Part shown: positions 1 through 6,858 of the stretch, one piece after another
Layout of the letters: each line of letters starts with the position of its first letter
Position numbering within the stretch: position 1 is the first letter of the stretch
Translations under genes and position numbers: made by a program
The notes under the pieces: model-generated
The model's input: only the letters and a program-made list of their open reading frames with translations
Databases searched by the model: none
Told to the model about the DNA's origin: nothing
Assembly (NCBI GenBank): GCA_965555375.1
Contig: CBEWDL010000141.1
Coordinates: 1 to 8,520 of the forward strand
Direction of reading: 5' to 3'
Source of the DNA: CBDVBL01 sp965555375
GTDB taxonomy: Bacteria; Zixibacteria; MSB-5A5; UBA10806
Length of the DNA: 8,520 bases

Positions 1-1312
1 TGGCAGCATCGAGGATAATTTGTGAATGTTCTTTTTTCCCTTTATCGCGTTCGAGATGCTTATGGGCGTTTTCCACCATCACCACCGCCGCATCGACCAT
101 GACGCCGATCGCTATGGCGATACCCCCCAAAGACATGATATTGGCGTTCATGCCGAGGTAATTCATCACGAACAGGGAGATAAGGACGCCCGCAGGTAAA
201 GTGAATATGGCCACGAACGCCGAACGCAAATGCAAAAGAAAGATGACACATATTAAAGCGACAACGATCATTTCCTCGATCAGTTTCTCACGCAGGTTGA
301 TAATGGCCGATTTTATAAGTTTCGAGCGGTCGTAAACCGGCTTTACCACGACGCCATCAGGTATGCTGCCTGATTCCTCAAGCTCTTTGATCCTCTCCTT
401 AACTCTGTCAATGACTTTGAGGGAATTCTCTCCGAAACGAATCACTATGATGCCACCTACCGTTTCCCCCTGCCCATCGAGCTCCGCCAAGCCTCTCCTG
501 AGTTCCGGACCGAAATGAATGTTGGCCACCTGGCTTAAGAGAATGGGGGTGCCGTCGGGTGAGGCGTCGATGGCAATGCTGCGCAGATCATCGAGGCTTT
601 CTATATATCCCAGGCCTCGAACCATGAACTCGGTCTCGCCCATCTCCAGAAGTCTGCCGCCGACGTCATTGTTGGAGCGCATGATAGCGTGCTTGACCTT
701 GGAGAGGGGAATGCCAAAGGCGGCCAGCTTGTTAGGATCGATCTCGACCTGATACTGCTTCACAAATCCGCCTATCGAGGCCACCTCGGAAACACCTTCA
801 AGGGCCGTGAGTTCATATTTTAAAAACCAATCCTGCAAGCTCCGAAGGTCTGCCAGATCGTAATTTCCGCTGGTGTCCTCGAGCGCATACTGATAAATCC
901 AGCCCACCCCGGTGGCGTCCGGGCCGAGCTGAGGAGATATTCCTTTCGGTAGGCGACCCGATACGAAATTCAGGTATTCCAGAACCCGGCTGCGGGCATC
1001 GTATAGATCGGTGCCATCCTCGAAGATGATATAGACAAAACTTATCCCGAAAAACGAGTAGCCTCGAACAGTTTTAGCATTAGGCACTGAAAGCATGGCT
1101 GTAGCCAGCGGGTAAGTAACCTGGTCTTCGACAATCTGGGGTCCCTGGCCGGGATACTCTGTCGATATTATGACCTGCACATCCGAGAGATCGGGGATGG
1201 CATCGACCGGGATGTTAAACAGAGCATATACCCCGGCCAGGCTGATTATCGCCAGGAAGATGAAGACGACCAGCCGGTTGTTTATGGAGCTTTCGATCAG
1301 TTTCTCGATCAT
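1..1312 (-). CDS. cusA: CusA-type Cu(I)/Ag(I) RND efflux pump, N-terminal 437 residues (cut by the window's left edge)
   Basis: Inner-membrane pump of a tripartite heavy-metal efflux (HME-RND) system; it uses the proton gradient to drive metal through the adaptor and outer-membrane channel. The frame is open from the ATG at 1312 to base 1 and was translated directly. Residues 14-34 form TM1, followed by the family signature IPVDAIPDLSDVQVI (34-48) and YPGQGPQIVEDQVTYPL (53-69). Residues 70-335 are the periplasmic porter region and 345-420 cover TM2-TM4. TM4 reads GGIAIAIGVMVDAAVVMVEN (396-415), with the proton-relay Asp at 407. This form resembles the monovalent-metal CusA subgroup more than CzcA, which suggests Cu(I)/Ag(I). 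The three substrate-binding Met residues of CusA lie beyond the edge, so specificity is inferred. About 600 further residues are expected. The ATG overlaps the adaptor stop as ATGA, which suggests translational coupling. Confidence 0.96.
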   Translation of the reverse strand, partial: MIEKLIESSINNRLVVFIFLAIISLAGVYALFNIPVDAIPDLSDVQVIISTEYPGQGPQIVEDQVTYPLATAMLSVPNAKTVRGYSFFGISFVYIIFEDGTDLYDARSRVLEYLNFVSGRLPKGISPQLGPDATGVGWIYQYALEDTSGNYDLADLRSLQDWFLKYELTALEGVSEVASIGGFVKQYQVEIDPNKLAAFGIPLSKVKHAIMRSNNDVGGRLLEMGETEFMVRGLGYIESLDDLRSIAIDASPDGTPILLSQVANIHFGPELRRGLAELDGQGETVGGIIVIRFGENSLKVIDRVKERIKELEESGSIPDGVVVKPVYDRSKLIKSAIINLREKLIEEMIVVALICVIFLLHLRSAFVAIFTLPAGVLISLFVMNYLGMNANIMSLGGIAIAIGVMVDAAVVMVENAHKHLERDKGKKEHSQIILDAA

Positions 1313-3315
1313 TGCTTGCCGCTCTCAATTGTTTTTTCAACCAGCTTCATGCCGCATTTTGGGCAGCGCCCCGGCTCCGCGGAGACAATGCTGTCCTCGG
1401 GCATGGGGCAGATAAAGGCCGTGCGGCCGGAGGTCTCCTCCGCCGGCACCAGGTTCATACCGCATTCAGAACATTCACCGGGGCCGAACTGCACGATATG
1501 GGAGTGCGAATCCATAGGACAGGTAAAAACACCGCTCATTTCTTCTGATTGTGATTCTTCCTGATCATGCTTGTGCATATCGTGAGAATCGCCCTCATGC
1601 TTATCGATCCCGATTGATTTCTCCACCAGCTTCATGCCGCATTCAGGGCAACGTCCCGGTTCGGCTGAAACGACACTATCCTCAGGCATGGGACATACGA
1701 AAACAGTGCGGCCGGACGTCTCCTCCGCCGGCACCAGTTTCATACCGCACTCCGGGCATTCCCCCGGTCCCAGCTGGACGATATGGGAATGAGAATCCAT
1801 GGGGCAGGTAAACACACCGCTGGCCGATTTGGATTCGGCTTCCTTTTTCTTTTCCATTTTCATCCGCTTCATTTCCGCTTCCGGATGCTCTTTGTGTGAG
1901 CGCTTTTGTTTTTCCACCGGCTCATCTTTAACTGCTGTTGCCGATGCCATCTGCGCCCGGATTTTGCTGGTCGCCTCTCTCAGACGCGATTCGGAATCGA
2001 GCATGAACTGCGATGATGTAACAACCATATCGCCTTTATTAAGGCCAGAAACAATCTCGATCATATCGTTCTGCCCTAAAACGCCCAACTTCACTTCGCG
2101 GGGCATGAATTTCCCATCTCCCAGCGAGATAAAAACCAGATTGCGAAGTCCGGAACGGATCACCGCCTGATTGGGAATCATCAACCGCTCTCCATCGAGA
2201 GTCGACCTGATTCTGGCATCGGCATACATGTTCGGTTTCAGCGAGAGATTTTTATTCGGGATCGCAATCCTGATTTGAACGTCCCGGGTCTTGCTGTCGA
2301 GATAAGGATAGATAAACGATATCCGGCCCGTAAACGTCTGGCCGGGAATGTAGGCTAAAGAAAGCTCGACCTCCTGCCCCAAGGCGACAAACGGCAACTC
2401 GTATTCATAAATATGAGCCAGCGCCCAGACTCTGGTGAGATCGGCAACCTGAAACAGCTTCATCCCCGGAGCGACTTTATCACCTTCGATAACCATGCGC
2501 GATATCACAACGCCGGCGGCGGGAGAATAAAGTGTGAGAGTCTTCTTCACGGCACCCGTTCGTTCGAGATTTTCAATCTGTTCCTCGGTAATATCCCAGA
2601 GCAGCAGCCGGTCTTTGGCGGCCATTAAAAGGTCAGCCGCTCCCTTGCGGGCGGATTCCAGCGAGGCATCTTTCAAATTCTCATAATTTCTCAAAGCGGA
2701 GAGATATTCCTGCTGGGTAGTGACAAGTTCCGGCGAGTAGATTTCAAGAAGAGGATCGCCCTTCCTGACCGACTTGCCCTCGTAATCGACATACAGCTTT
2801 TCGATCCACCCGGCCACTTTGGAGTTGACTCCATAAAGCTTTTCCTCGTCATAATCGATATGGGCCACGGCAGCAATCTCTTTGGACAGCAGACGCTTCT
2901 CGGCCATGGCCATCTTAAGCCCCATGTTCTGCGATGTTACCGGGTCGATCTTGATGATGCTGCTTGTTACCTCGTCCTCATACACCGGCACCAGATCCAT
3001 CCCCATGGGTGATTTCCCCGGCTCATTGCGAATATAAGTTGGATCCATAGGGGCCATCCAGTAAGCGATCTTCCTCTCGCCGGTTGGCGTCCCGGTGGTT
3101 TCCCGCCTTATGGGAGTAAGCTTCATCTCACATATAGGACAATACCCGGGCTCATCGGAGATAATCTCGGGATGCATGCCACATGTGTATTGTTGTTTCG
3201 CTGCGAAGGTTCGTGTTGGACTGCTGTCTTCGCCTGTGCCGAAGAAAGCCTGCCCCAGGAACATTCCAATTCCCAGCGAAATCACCGCTATCGGTACTAT
3301 CCAGAATCTTTTCAT
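1309..3315 (-). CDS. cusB: CusB-type periplasmic adaptor with N-terminal and four extra C-terminal heavy-metal-binding modules
   Basis: Membrane-fusion adaptor (668 aa) linking the RND pump to the outer-membrane channel. Residues 4-25 are a membrane anchor or signal. A heavy-metal-binding segment follows at 43-69 (CGMHPE...CPICEM), then the Cys-free companion typical of CusB (YWMAPMDPTYIRNEPGKSPM at 85-104, ending MGMDLVP). The adaptor core spans about 115-445: beta-barrel, lipoyl-like halves (VAGWIEKLYV at 167-176; YSPAAGVV at 263-270) and a helical hairpin at about 195-260. E. coli CusB is about 400 aa; the excess here is a charged linker (455-497) and a tail with four CPM...CxxCGM modules at 502-528, 538-564, 597-623 and 633-659. 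The ATG at 3315 is chosen over one 14 codons upstream because GAGGA sits 5 nt before it and the longer form would run into the channel gene's stop. The gap to the channel gene is 16 bp. The role is secure from family and context; the tail's metal binding is inferred. Confidence 0.95.
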   Translation of the reverse strand: MKRFWIVPIAVISLGIGMFLGQAFFGTGEDSSPTRTFAAKQQYTCGMHPEIISDEPGYCPICEMKLTPIRRETTGTPTGERKIAYWMAPMDPTYIRNEPGKSPMGMDLVPVYEDEVTSSIIKIDPVTSQNMGLKMAMAEKRLLSKEIAAVAHIDYDEEKLYGVNSKVAGWIEKLYVDYEGKSVRKGDPLLEIYSPELVTTQQEYLSALRNYENLKDASLESARKGAADLLMAAKDRLLLWDITEEQIENLERTGAVKKTLTLYSPAAGVVISRMVIEGDKVAPGMKLFQVADLTRVWALAHIYEYELPFVALGQEVELSLAYIPGQTFTGRISFIYPYLDSKTRDVQIRIAIPNKNLSLKPNMYADARIRSTLDGERLMIPNQAVIRSGLRNLVFISLGDGKFMPREVKLGVLGQNDMIEIVSGLNKGDMVVTSSQFMLDSESRLREATSKIRAQMASATAVKDEPVEKQKRSHKEHPEAEMKRMKMEKKKEAESKSASGVFTCPMDSHSHIVQLGPGECPECGMKLVPAEETSGRTVFVCPMPEDSVVSAEPGRCPECGMKLVEKSIGIDKHEGDSHDMHKHDQEESQSEEMSGVFTCPMDSHSHIVQFGPGECSECGMNLVPAEETSGRTAFICPMPEDSIVSAEPGRCPKCGMKLVEKTIESGKQ
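1327..1536 (-). repeat. Tandem coding repeat, copy 2 (two metal-binding modules)
   Basis: Second copy of the 285-bp-period duplication (residues about 594-663): module A' (CPMDSHSH...CSECGM, 1447-1527) and module B' (CPMPEDS...CPKCGM, 1339-1419). All Cys, Met and His positions of copy 1 are kept. Changes are conservative or lie beside the ligands (Pro to Ser and Glu to Lys within the CxxC turns). The copies are separated by a His/Met/Asp-rich linker (KHEGDSHDMHKHD, residues 572-584). Confidence 0.95.
1612..1821 (-). repeat. Tandem coding repeat, copy 1 (two metal-binding modules)
   Basis: First copy, in translation order, of a duplicated segment inside the adaptor gene (residues about 499-568). 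It contains module A (CPMDSHSH...CPECGM, 1732-1812) and module B (CPMPEDS...CPECGM, 1624-1704). The copy at 1327-1536 is offset by exactly 285 bp (95 codons). Over the 68 residues compared (501-568 against 596-663) I count 60 identities. DNA differences include many synonymous third-position changes. Confidence 0.95.
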
Positions 3316-3331
3316 TGCATTCCTCACTTTC

Positions 3332-4621
3332 TTAGTTGCTCGATTCAGGCACGGCATCAGCCGTCAACCTGTCTATCTCGGCCAGCGCCTTGAGGGCATC
3401 GGCCAACGATCTATGTAATTCCAACTCCGCGTTAAACAGCTCCAGTTGAGCCGTAATAACATCGAGAAACTCCAGCTTACCGACCTGATAAGCGGTCCTG
3501 GCCGATTCCAGGGTCGCCCGCGTCTGGGGGATCAAGGATTGCCCGTAGAGCGCATATTTCGATCTGTTACGCCGGTATTCCAGCAGATATTTTTCAAGCT
3601 CGAATGTAAGCCTGTTTCGCAGATCCGATCTTGAATATTCCGACTGACGAAGATCGGCTTTTGCCGATAGGACGATATTTTTCTGTTTCCATCCGGCCCA
3701 GAGCGGAATATTCAATCCGGCCGTTACCATGAGCATATCCTTACTGAACATCGGGAACATATCGTTTTCCCACCTGAAACCGTAGCCAGCGCCCAATGTA
3801 AGATCCGGGAGGTAGCCGAGCCTGGCTTTTCTCAAAAGATCTTTGCGCATTTCGATAGTAAAAGCCGAATTCTTATATTCCGGATTACGCCCGATCAAAC
3901 GATCTCTCAACGATTCCCCGTCTTGCTCGGGCAGGCTCTTGACCTCGGGCAACGAAGCGGATAAATAGTCCGGATTCATATTCCCCAGAAGCCTGGCCAG
4001 CTGCCATCGTGAGGTCTCGACCATCTGACCGATCATGAGTTTTTGATCCTCGAGCCGCGTCAGGCTTTTCTGGGCCTGCAAAACATGCACCTGAAGTCCC
4101 TGACCGACTTTGTACCGTTCCCTGGCGACCGCCTCCAGTTCGCTGACGAAATCTATATTTCTTTCGACCGTCTCTCTGGCGTCGAGCCAGTAGGCCAGAT
4201 CGTAGTAAGCCGACTTGACTCTGGCCGCAAGCCTCTGTCTGGAAGCCTCCAGAGATTCCACCAGACCCCCGGCTCTGTTCTCGGCGGCGCTTTTCGATGC
4301 TCCTTGTTTACCGGGGAAAGGAAATCTTTGCGATAAGCCAACCGTGACGTTAGGCATCGCCATCGGCTCTCCGACCCACGATTCGGCCAGCGGCCCCGAC
4401 AACCCTACAGCGGCCATCGGATCGGGCAGGGCTCCAGCCGGAGAGATCATATATTCCGCCGATTCCGCTCTCTCCACGGCCGCCTGAATATCGGGATTGT
4501 TATCCAGCGCAGACAATACCAGCGAATCCAGCACCGGATCACCGGGAATCGGCTGCCCCGATACGGTTACCGACAACGCCGGTAAACATGCAATTTTCAA
4601 AAATACAACTATCCTCCACAT
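3332..4621 (-). CDS. cusC: TolC/CusC-family outer-membrane efflux channel
   Basis: Outer-membrane trimeric channel of the copper/silver efflux complex, 429 aa, close to the usual length. A signal peptide covers residues 1 to about 22 (MWRIVVFLKIACLPALSVTV); no lipobox Cys follows, unlike lipidated E. coli CusC. The two structural repeats of the family show as RYKVGQGLQVHVLQAQKSL (169-187) and AYQVGKLEFLDVITAQLELF (377-396), each leading into long coiled helices. Beta-strand segments include LGYLPDLTLGAGY (268-280) and GLNIPLWAG (302-310). A Met-rich patch (NDMFPMFSKDMLM, 286-298) lies between them. The ATG at 4621 is preceded by AAAAGGA with 7-nt spacing and is preferred to an in-frame TTG at 4642. 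The 76-bp gap to the upstream Cys-rich gene shows no convincing promoter or terminator. The cusC name rests on context and could equally be written as a generic TolC-type channel. Confidence 0.94.
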   Translation of the reverse strand: MWRIVVFLKIACLPALSVTVSGQPIPGDPVLDSLVLSALDNNPDIQAAVERAESAEYMISPAGALPDPMAAVGLSGPLAESWVGEPMAMPNVTVGLSQRFPFPGKQGASKSAAENRAGGLVESLEASRQRLAARVKSAYYDLAYWLDARETVERNIDFVSELEAVARERYKVGQGLQVHVLQAQKSLTRLEDQKLMIGQMVETSRWQLARLLGNMNPDYLSASLPEVKSLPEQDGESLRDRLIGRNPEYKNSAFTIEMRKDLLRKARLGYLPDLTLGAGYGFRWENDMFPMFSKDMLMVTAGLNIPLWAGWKQKNIVLSAKADLRQSEYSRSDLRNRLTFELEKYLLEYRRNRSKYALYGQSLIPQTRATLESARTAYQVGKLEFLDVITAQLELFNAELELHRSLADALKALAEIDRLTADAVPESSN

Positions 4622-4697
4622 TTTTCTATCCTTTTGCAACAAGTTAAAAGACGCGGTTTATACCGGCCTTTAAAATACTATAGTCGCTGCAAAAAGA

Positions 4698-5075
4698 TCA
4701 ACAGATCAGTGGAGTATTTATAGAGCTGATCGATAAAGGTGGCGATAGAGATTGGGTTTCGATAAATCTACATGAGAAATCGTCACTGCCTGCTACCGCT
4801 ATTTCACCAGTAAAAGCGATGGACATTTCGGTGCGAATATGATCGGGAACGTCAACTTTCTGAGCCGTTGCCAGCTGAATCGGCATTTGCGCCACTTTAG
4901 AAATCTGGCACCCGCAGCAGGGCGTTTTTTCCAGAGAAACCCTCTCGGTTGCCTCCGGCTGGCAACAGCAGTTCGTCATCTGACATCCCTGCTGGAACGC
5001 CACCGGCCCGGCGAGCAGAAAAAGGCCCAATCCGGCGACAACAATCGATCTTGCAATTCCCGGCATGCTCATCAT
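4698..5075 (-). CDS. Small exported Cys-rich protein, first gene of the copper efflux operon
   Basis: I do not recognise a named family. The 125-aa product starts with a basic-hydrophobic export signal (R9, then hydrophobic to about residue 27). It carries nine Cys: a CQMTNCCCQ cluster (31-39), a CCGCQISKVAQMP cluster (53-65), C102, and C125 as the last residue. The sequence FQQGC at 27-31 is a poor lipobox, so soluble periplasmic export seems likelier than lipidation. Clustered Cys with nearby Met and its place ahead of the channel gene suggest periplasmic Cu(I)/Ag(I) binding, perhaps in place of the absent CusF chaperone; this is inference. An in-frame TAG two codons upstream restricts the start to ATG 5075, 5072 or 5066. 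None has a strong ribosome-binding site; AAAAGG lies 12 nt before the first. The length and signal make a real gene likely. Confidence 0.75.
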   Translation of the reverse strand: MMSMPGIARSIVVAGLGLFLLAGPVAFQQGCQMTNCCCQPEATERVSLEKTPCCGCQISKVAQMPIQLATAQKVDVPDHIRTEMSIAFTGEIAVAGSDDFSCRFIETQSLSPPLSISSINTPLIC

Positions 5076-5112
5076 GCTCTAATACGACCTTTTCGGTTTC
5101 CCGGTTCCCTCA

Positions 5113-5131
5113 AATAAGATATATTCTTATT
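5113..5131. promoter_or_regulatory. AT-rich palindrome in the operon leader
   Basis: AATAAGA and TCTTATT are perfect 7-bp arms around TATAT. The site lies about 40-55 bp upstream of the Cys-rich gene's start codon and downstream of the predicted promoter. With its flank it reads GATAATAAGAATAT on the minus strand, loosely like a Fur-type box. It could be an operator or only a weak leader hairpin. Confidence 0.3.
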
Positions 5132-5176
5132 ATCGGCAGGCAGGATAAAAATGATGATCCATTCTTCCCACGGCCG

Positions 5177-5204
5177 ATTATAAGATCTCAGGAGATTATG
5201 TAAC
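5177..5204 (-). promoter_or_regulatory. Candidate sigma70-type promoter of the copper efflux operon
   Basis: On the minus strand GTTACA (5204-5199; 4 of 6 to TTGACA) is followed after 16 bp by a perfect TATAAT (5182-5177). It lies in the only sizeable non-coding gap upstream of the Cys-rich gene, about 100 nt from its start codon. No intrinsic terminator is visible between it and the upstream peptidase gene. The -10 match is exact; promoter activity is inferred. Confidence 0.55.
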
Positions 5205-5226
5205 CTGCCAGGTGATATGTGGTTAC
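5200..5226. promoter_or_regulatory. Inverted repeat overlapping the -35 box (candidate operator)
   Basis: GTAACC (5200-5205) pairs with GGTTAC (5221-5226); the arms are 15 nt apart and their centres 21 bp apart, about two helical turns. An outer pair, GGAGAT (5191-5196) and ATCTCC (5239-5244), surrounds it asymmetrically. The proximal arm covers most of the -35 hexamer, where a repressor or activator could act. It does not match a metal-regulator box that I can name. Confidence 0.35.
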
Positions 5227-5253
5227 TATTCCGCTGCGATCTCCGAAGGCCCG

Positions 5254-6840
5254 TTATTTTGCCAATAATTCATCGATAAAATACTTAGCATTAAGCGGCT
5301 CTCCGGTTGCATCTTCAACAAGCCCGAACCAATCTTTCGATGCCCCGGGCTTGAAGTAATTGTCTATAAGAAACTCCGATGTTGCCTCGTTATCTATCAC
5401 GGTTCCGTTGATCCTTTTAAGATGGGCTAATGTCTGAGCCGCTATCATCCCGGCAAGTATATAGTTATGCACATAAACCGGATGGTCGGTGTAATGATGA
5501 GTTAAAGCCCAGAGGGCGACATCATCATGGCGAGCCCCGAATGTAAACCTCTCGCGCATATCCCAGTACAATTCTGTCGGATTTTCGGCACCGGTGTGGT
5601 ACAACTCTCTTTCGAAATAGACATTTGCGAGGGCAAATCTAAGACTAACAATTCTCCAATTATGCAAGAGATCTAATATCGGGGAAATCATGGAATCCGG
5701 AAATCCGCCATATTTTCTGAGCCACTCAGGTTGATGCAATAATGCCTCGTTGAAAGAGGCCATTGCCTCCGCGACGCAGCCAGCGGGAGATCCACGTAGC
5801 GCATAATAAGGCTGATCTATATATGAGGAATGAAGCGCATGCCCGACTTCATGAAACAGGATCCGATATGATGAATAACCATCATCGATATTGGCCAGTA
5901 TTCTGATATCATCGGGGACGTTGATTGGAAAGCAAAAGGCGCTCTGGAACTTCCCCTGTCTTGGCTCAAGATCGTATTGTAACGATAGGTTGTCCATATC
6001 GTATCCGAGCCCTGCCATGGTTCGATTCAACACCGACATCAAGCTGTCTTTTTTAAAATAGGAATCAAAAGCCAGCGTTAATGTATCTGCAAAATAGCCT
6101 AAATCCCAGGGTTCGATTGTCTCCAGGCCGAGCATCATCTTCCTTTTCTCGAGGATCTGCAGATAGGGTTCCTCAGTTGATGCATCGAGCTTATCCAGTA
6201 CCATGAATAAGTTATCCACAGTCATGCCCATGGCGCTCAATTGGAATTCATAAAAATCGTGGGCTCCACACTCCCGGGCAAGTTTGTTTCTACTCTTTAT
6301 CAATTTCCGAAGCTTCGGCGCAATATCTGATGCTATAAGTGTATTCGCATACCATGCCCTCCTTCGCCTTTCTCTGTCTGATTCTTCGCGCATCAATCTC
6401 GTGAAGTAGTTCGCTGAACGTTCCTCGCCTTCGAATTCGGCACGATGGTTTATAAATGTTTTCATAATCGAGTTTTTCAGACCGTAGGCCTCGTGTATGT
6501 ATCTATTTCGTCCAGAGAGGATTCTTATATATATTAGCCTGGCAACCCGATTAAGTTCATCGGACCCGAACTCACCCTGAATTCTATCAAGCTTTTTCCG
6601 GCTGTATGTGCTAAATATAATTTTTCTTCCTTCCCGGGCATATTTCTCGGGAATATCGGGATCTTCTCCAGTCGTATAAAAAATCCATCCGGCCCTGGAA
6701 AATACTGAATCATTTTTTTCAAGCTTTTCCTGGAGCTTTAGAAGCCAGACTGAATCGGCTGCAATATGCCTGGGTTTCGTGCCATAGGGGTGCGCCTCAA
6801 CGGCTAATAGAAGTATAAATATCGAGATATAGATTCTCAT
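5254..6840 (-). CDS. Exported gluzincin zinc metallopeptidase, M2 (ACE)-like
   Basis: Probable secreted or periplasmic zinc peptidase of 528 aa. A signal peptide covers residues 1 to about 16 (IYISIFILLLAVEA, then His-Pro). The zinc motif HEVGH is at 330-334 (H330, E331, H334). The third ligand is probably E358 in VAEAMASFNE, 24 residues after the second His: the spacing of angiotensin-converting enzyme (M2) rather than the 25 of thimet-type M3 enzymes. R349 also matches an ACE Arg at the same offset. Upstream, SRNKLARECGAHDFYEFQL (183-201) resembles the helical region shared by M2 and M3 families. FTFGARHDD (432-440) and HPVYVHNY (453-460) align loosely with the ACE segment holding the substrate His and Tyr. 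Peptidyl-dipeptidase or oligopeptidase activity is inferred. GGAGG sits 5 nt before the ATG. The start lies 18 bp after the upstream stop, so the two genes are probably cotranscribed. Confidence 0.85.
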   Translation of the reverse strand: MRIYISIFILLLAVEAHPYGTKPRHIAADSVWLLKLQEKLEKNDSVFSRAGWIFYTTGEDPDIPEKYAREGRKIIFSTYSRKKLDRIQGEFGSDELNRVARLIYIRILSGRNRYIHEAYGLKNSIMKTFINHRAEFEGEERSANYFTRLMREESDRERRRRAWYANTLIASDIAPKLRKLIKSRNKLARECGAHDFYEFQLSAMGMTVDNLFMVLDKLDASTEEPYLQILEKRKMMLGLETIEPWDLGYFADTLTLAFDSYFKKDSLMSVLNRTMAGLGYDMDNLSLQYDLEPRQGKFQSAFCFPINVPDDIRILANIDDGYSSYRILFHEVGHALHSSYIDQPYYALRGSPAGCVAEAMASFNEALLHQPEWLRKYGGFPDSMISPILDLLHNWRIVSLRFALANVYFERELYHTGAENPTELYWDMRERFTFGARHDDVALWALTHHYTDHPVYVHNYILAGMIAAQTLAHLKRINGTVIDNEATSEFLIDNYFKPGASKDWFGLVEDATGEPLNAKYFIDELLAK

Positions 6841-6858
6841 ACGACCCTCCCGTCTCAG

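Noticed and set aside
60..251. Minus-strand 63-residue frame within the pump gene
   Set aside because: Its His/Arg/Gly-rich sequence is the out-of-frame reading of the CusA TM2-TM4 region.
1312..2170. Several plus-strand open frames opposite the adaptor tail and core (for example 1312-1548, 1551-1811 and 1799-2170)
   Set aside because: They are antisense to a strongly conserved coding region, mutually overlapping, low in recognisable domains, and without ribosome-binding sites.
3316..3357. Adaptor start 14 codons upstream (ATG 3357)
   Set aside because: It would overlap the channel gene, adds a polar stretch before the membrane anchor, and lacks the GAGGA site found before ATG 3315.
4622..4642. 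Channel gene start at TTG 4642
   Set aside because: The ribosome-binding site AAAAGGA lies inside this extension and points to ATG 4621, which also gives a cleaner signal peptide.
4643..4697. Possible attenuator or promoter between the Cys-rich and channel genes (CGGT-ATAA-ACCG stem, ACTATAGT palindrome)
   Set aside because: The stem is only 4 bp, has no clean U-tract, and no -35/-10 pair has acceptable spacing.
4979..4987. Lipoprotein signal in the Cys-rich protein (FQQGC)
   Set aside because: Residues before the Cys do not fit the lipobox pattern; Gln at -2 and -3 is unfavourable.
5245..5253. Terminator after the peptidase gene
   Set aside because: No GC-rich hairpin followed by a T-run is visible on the minus strand; the dyads further on fit a promoter region better.
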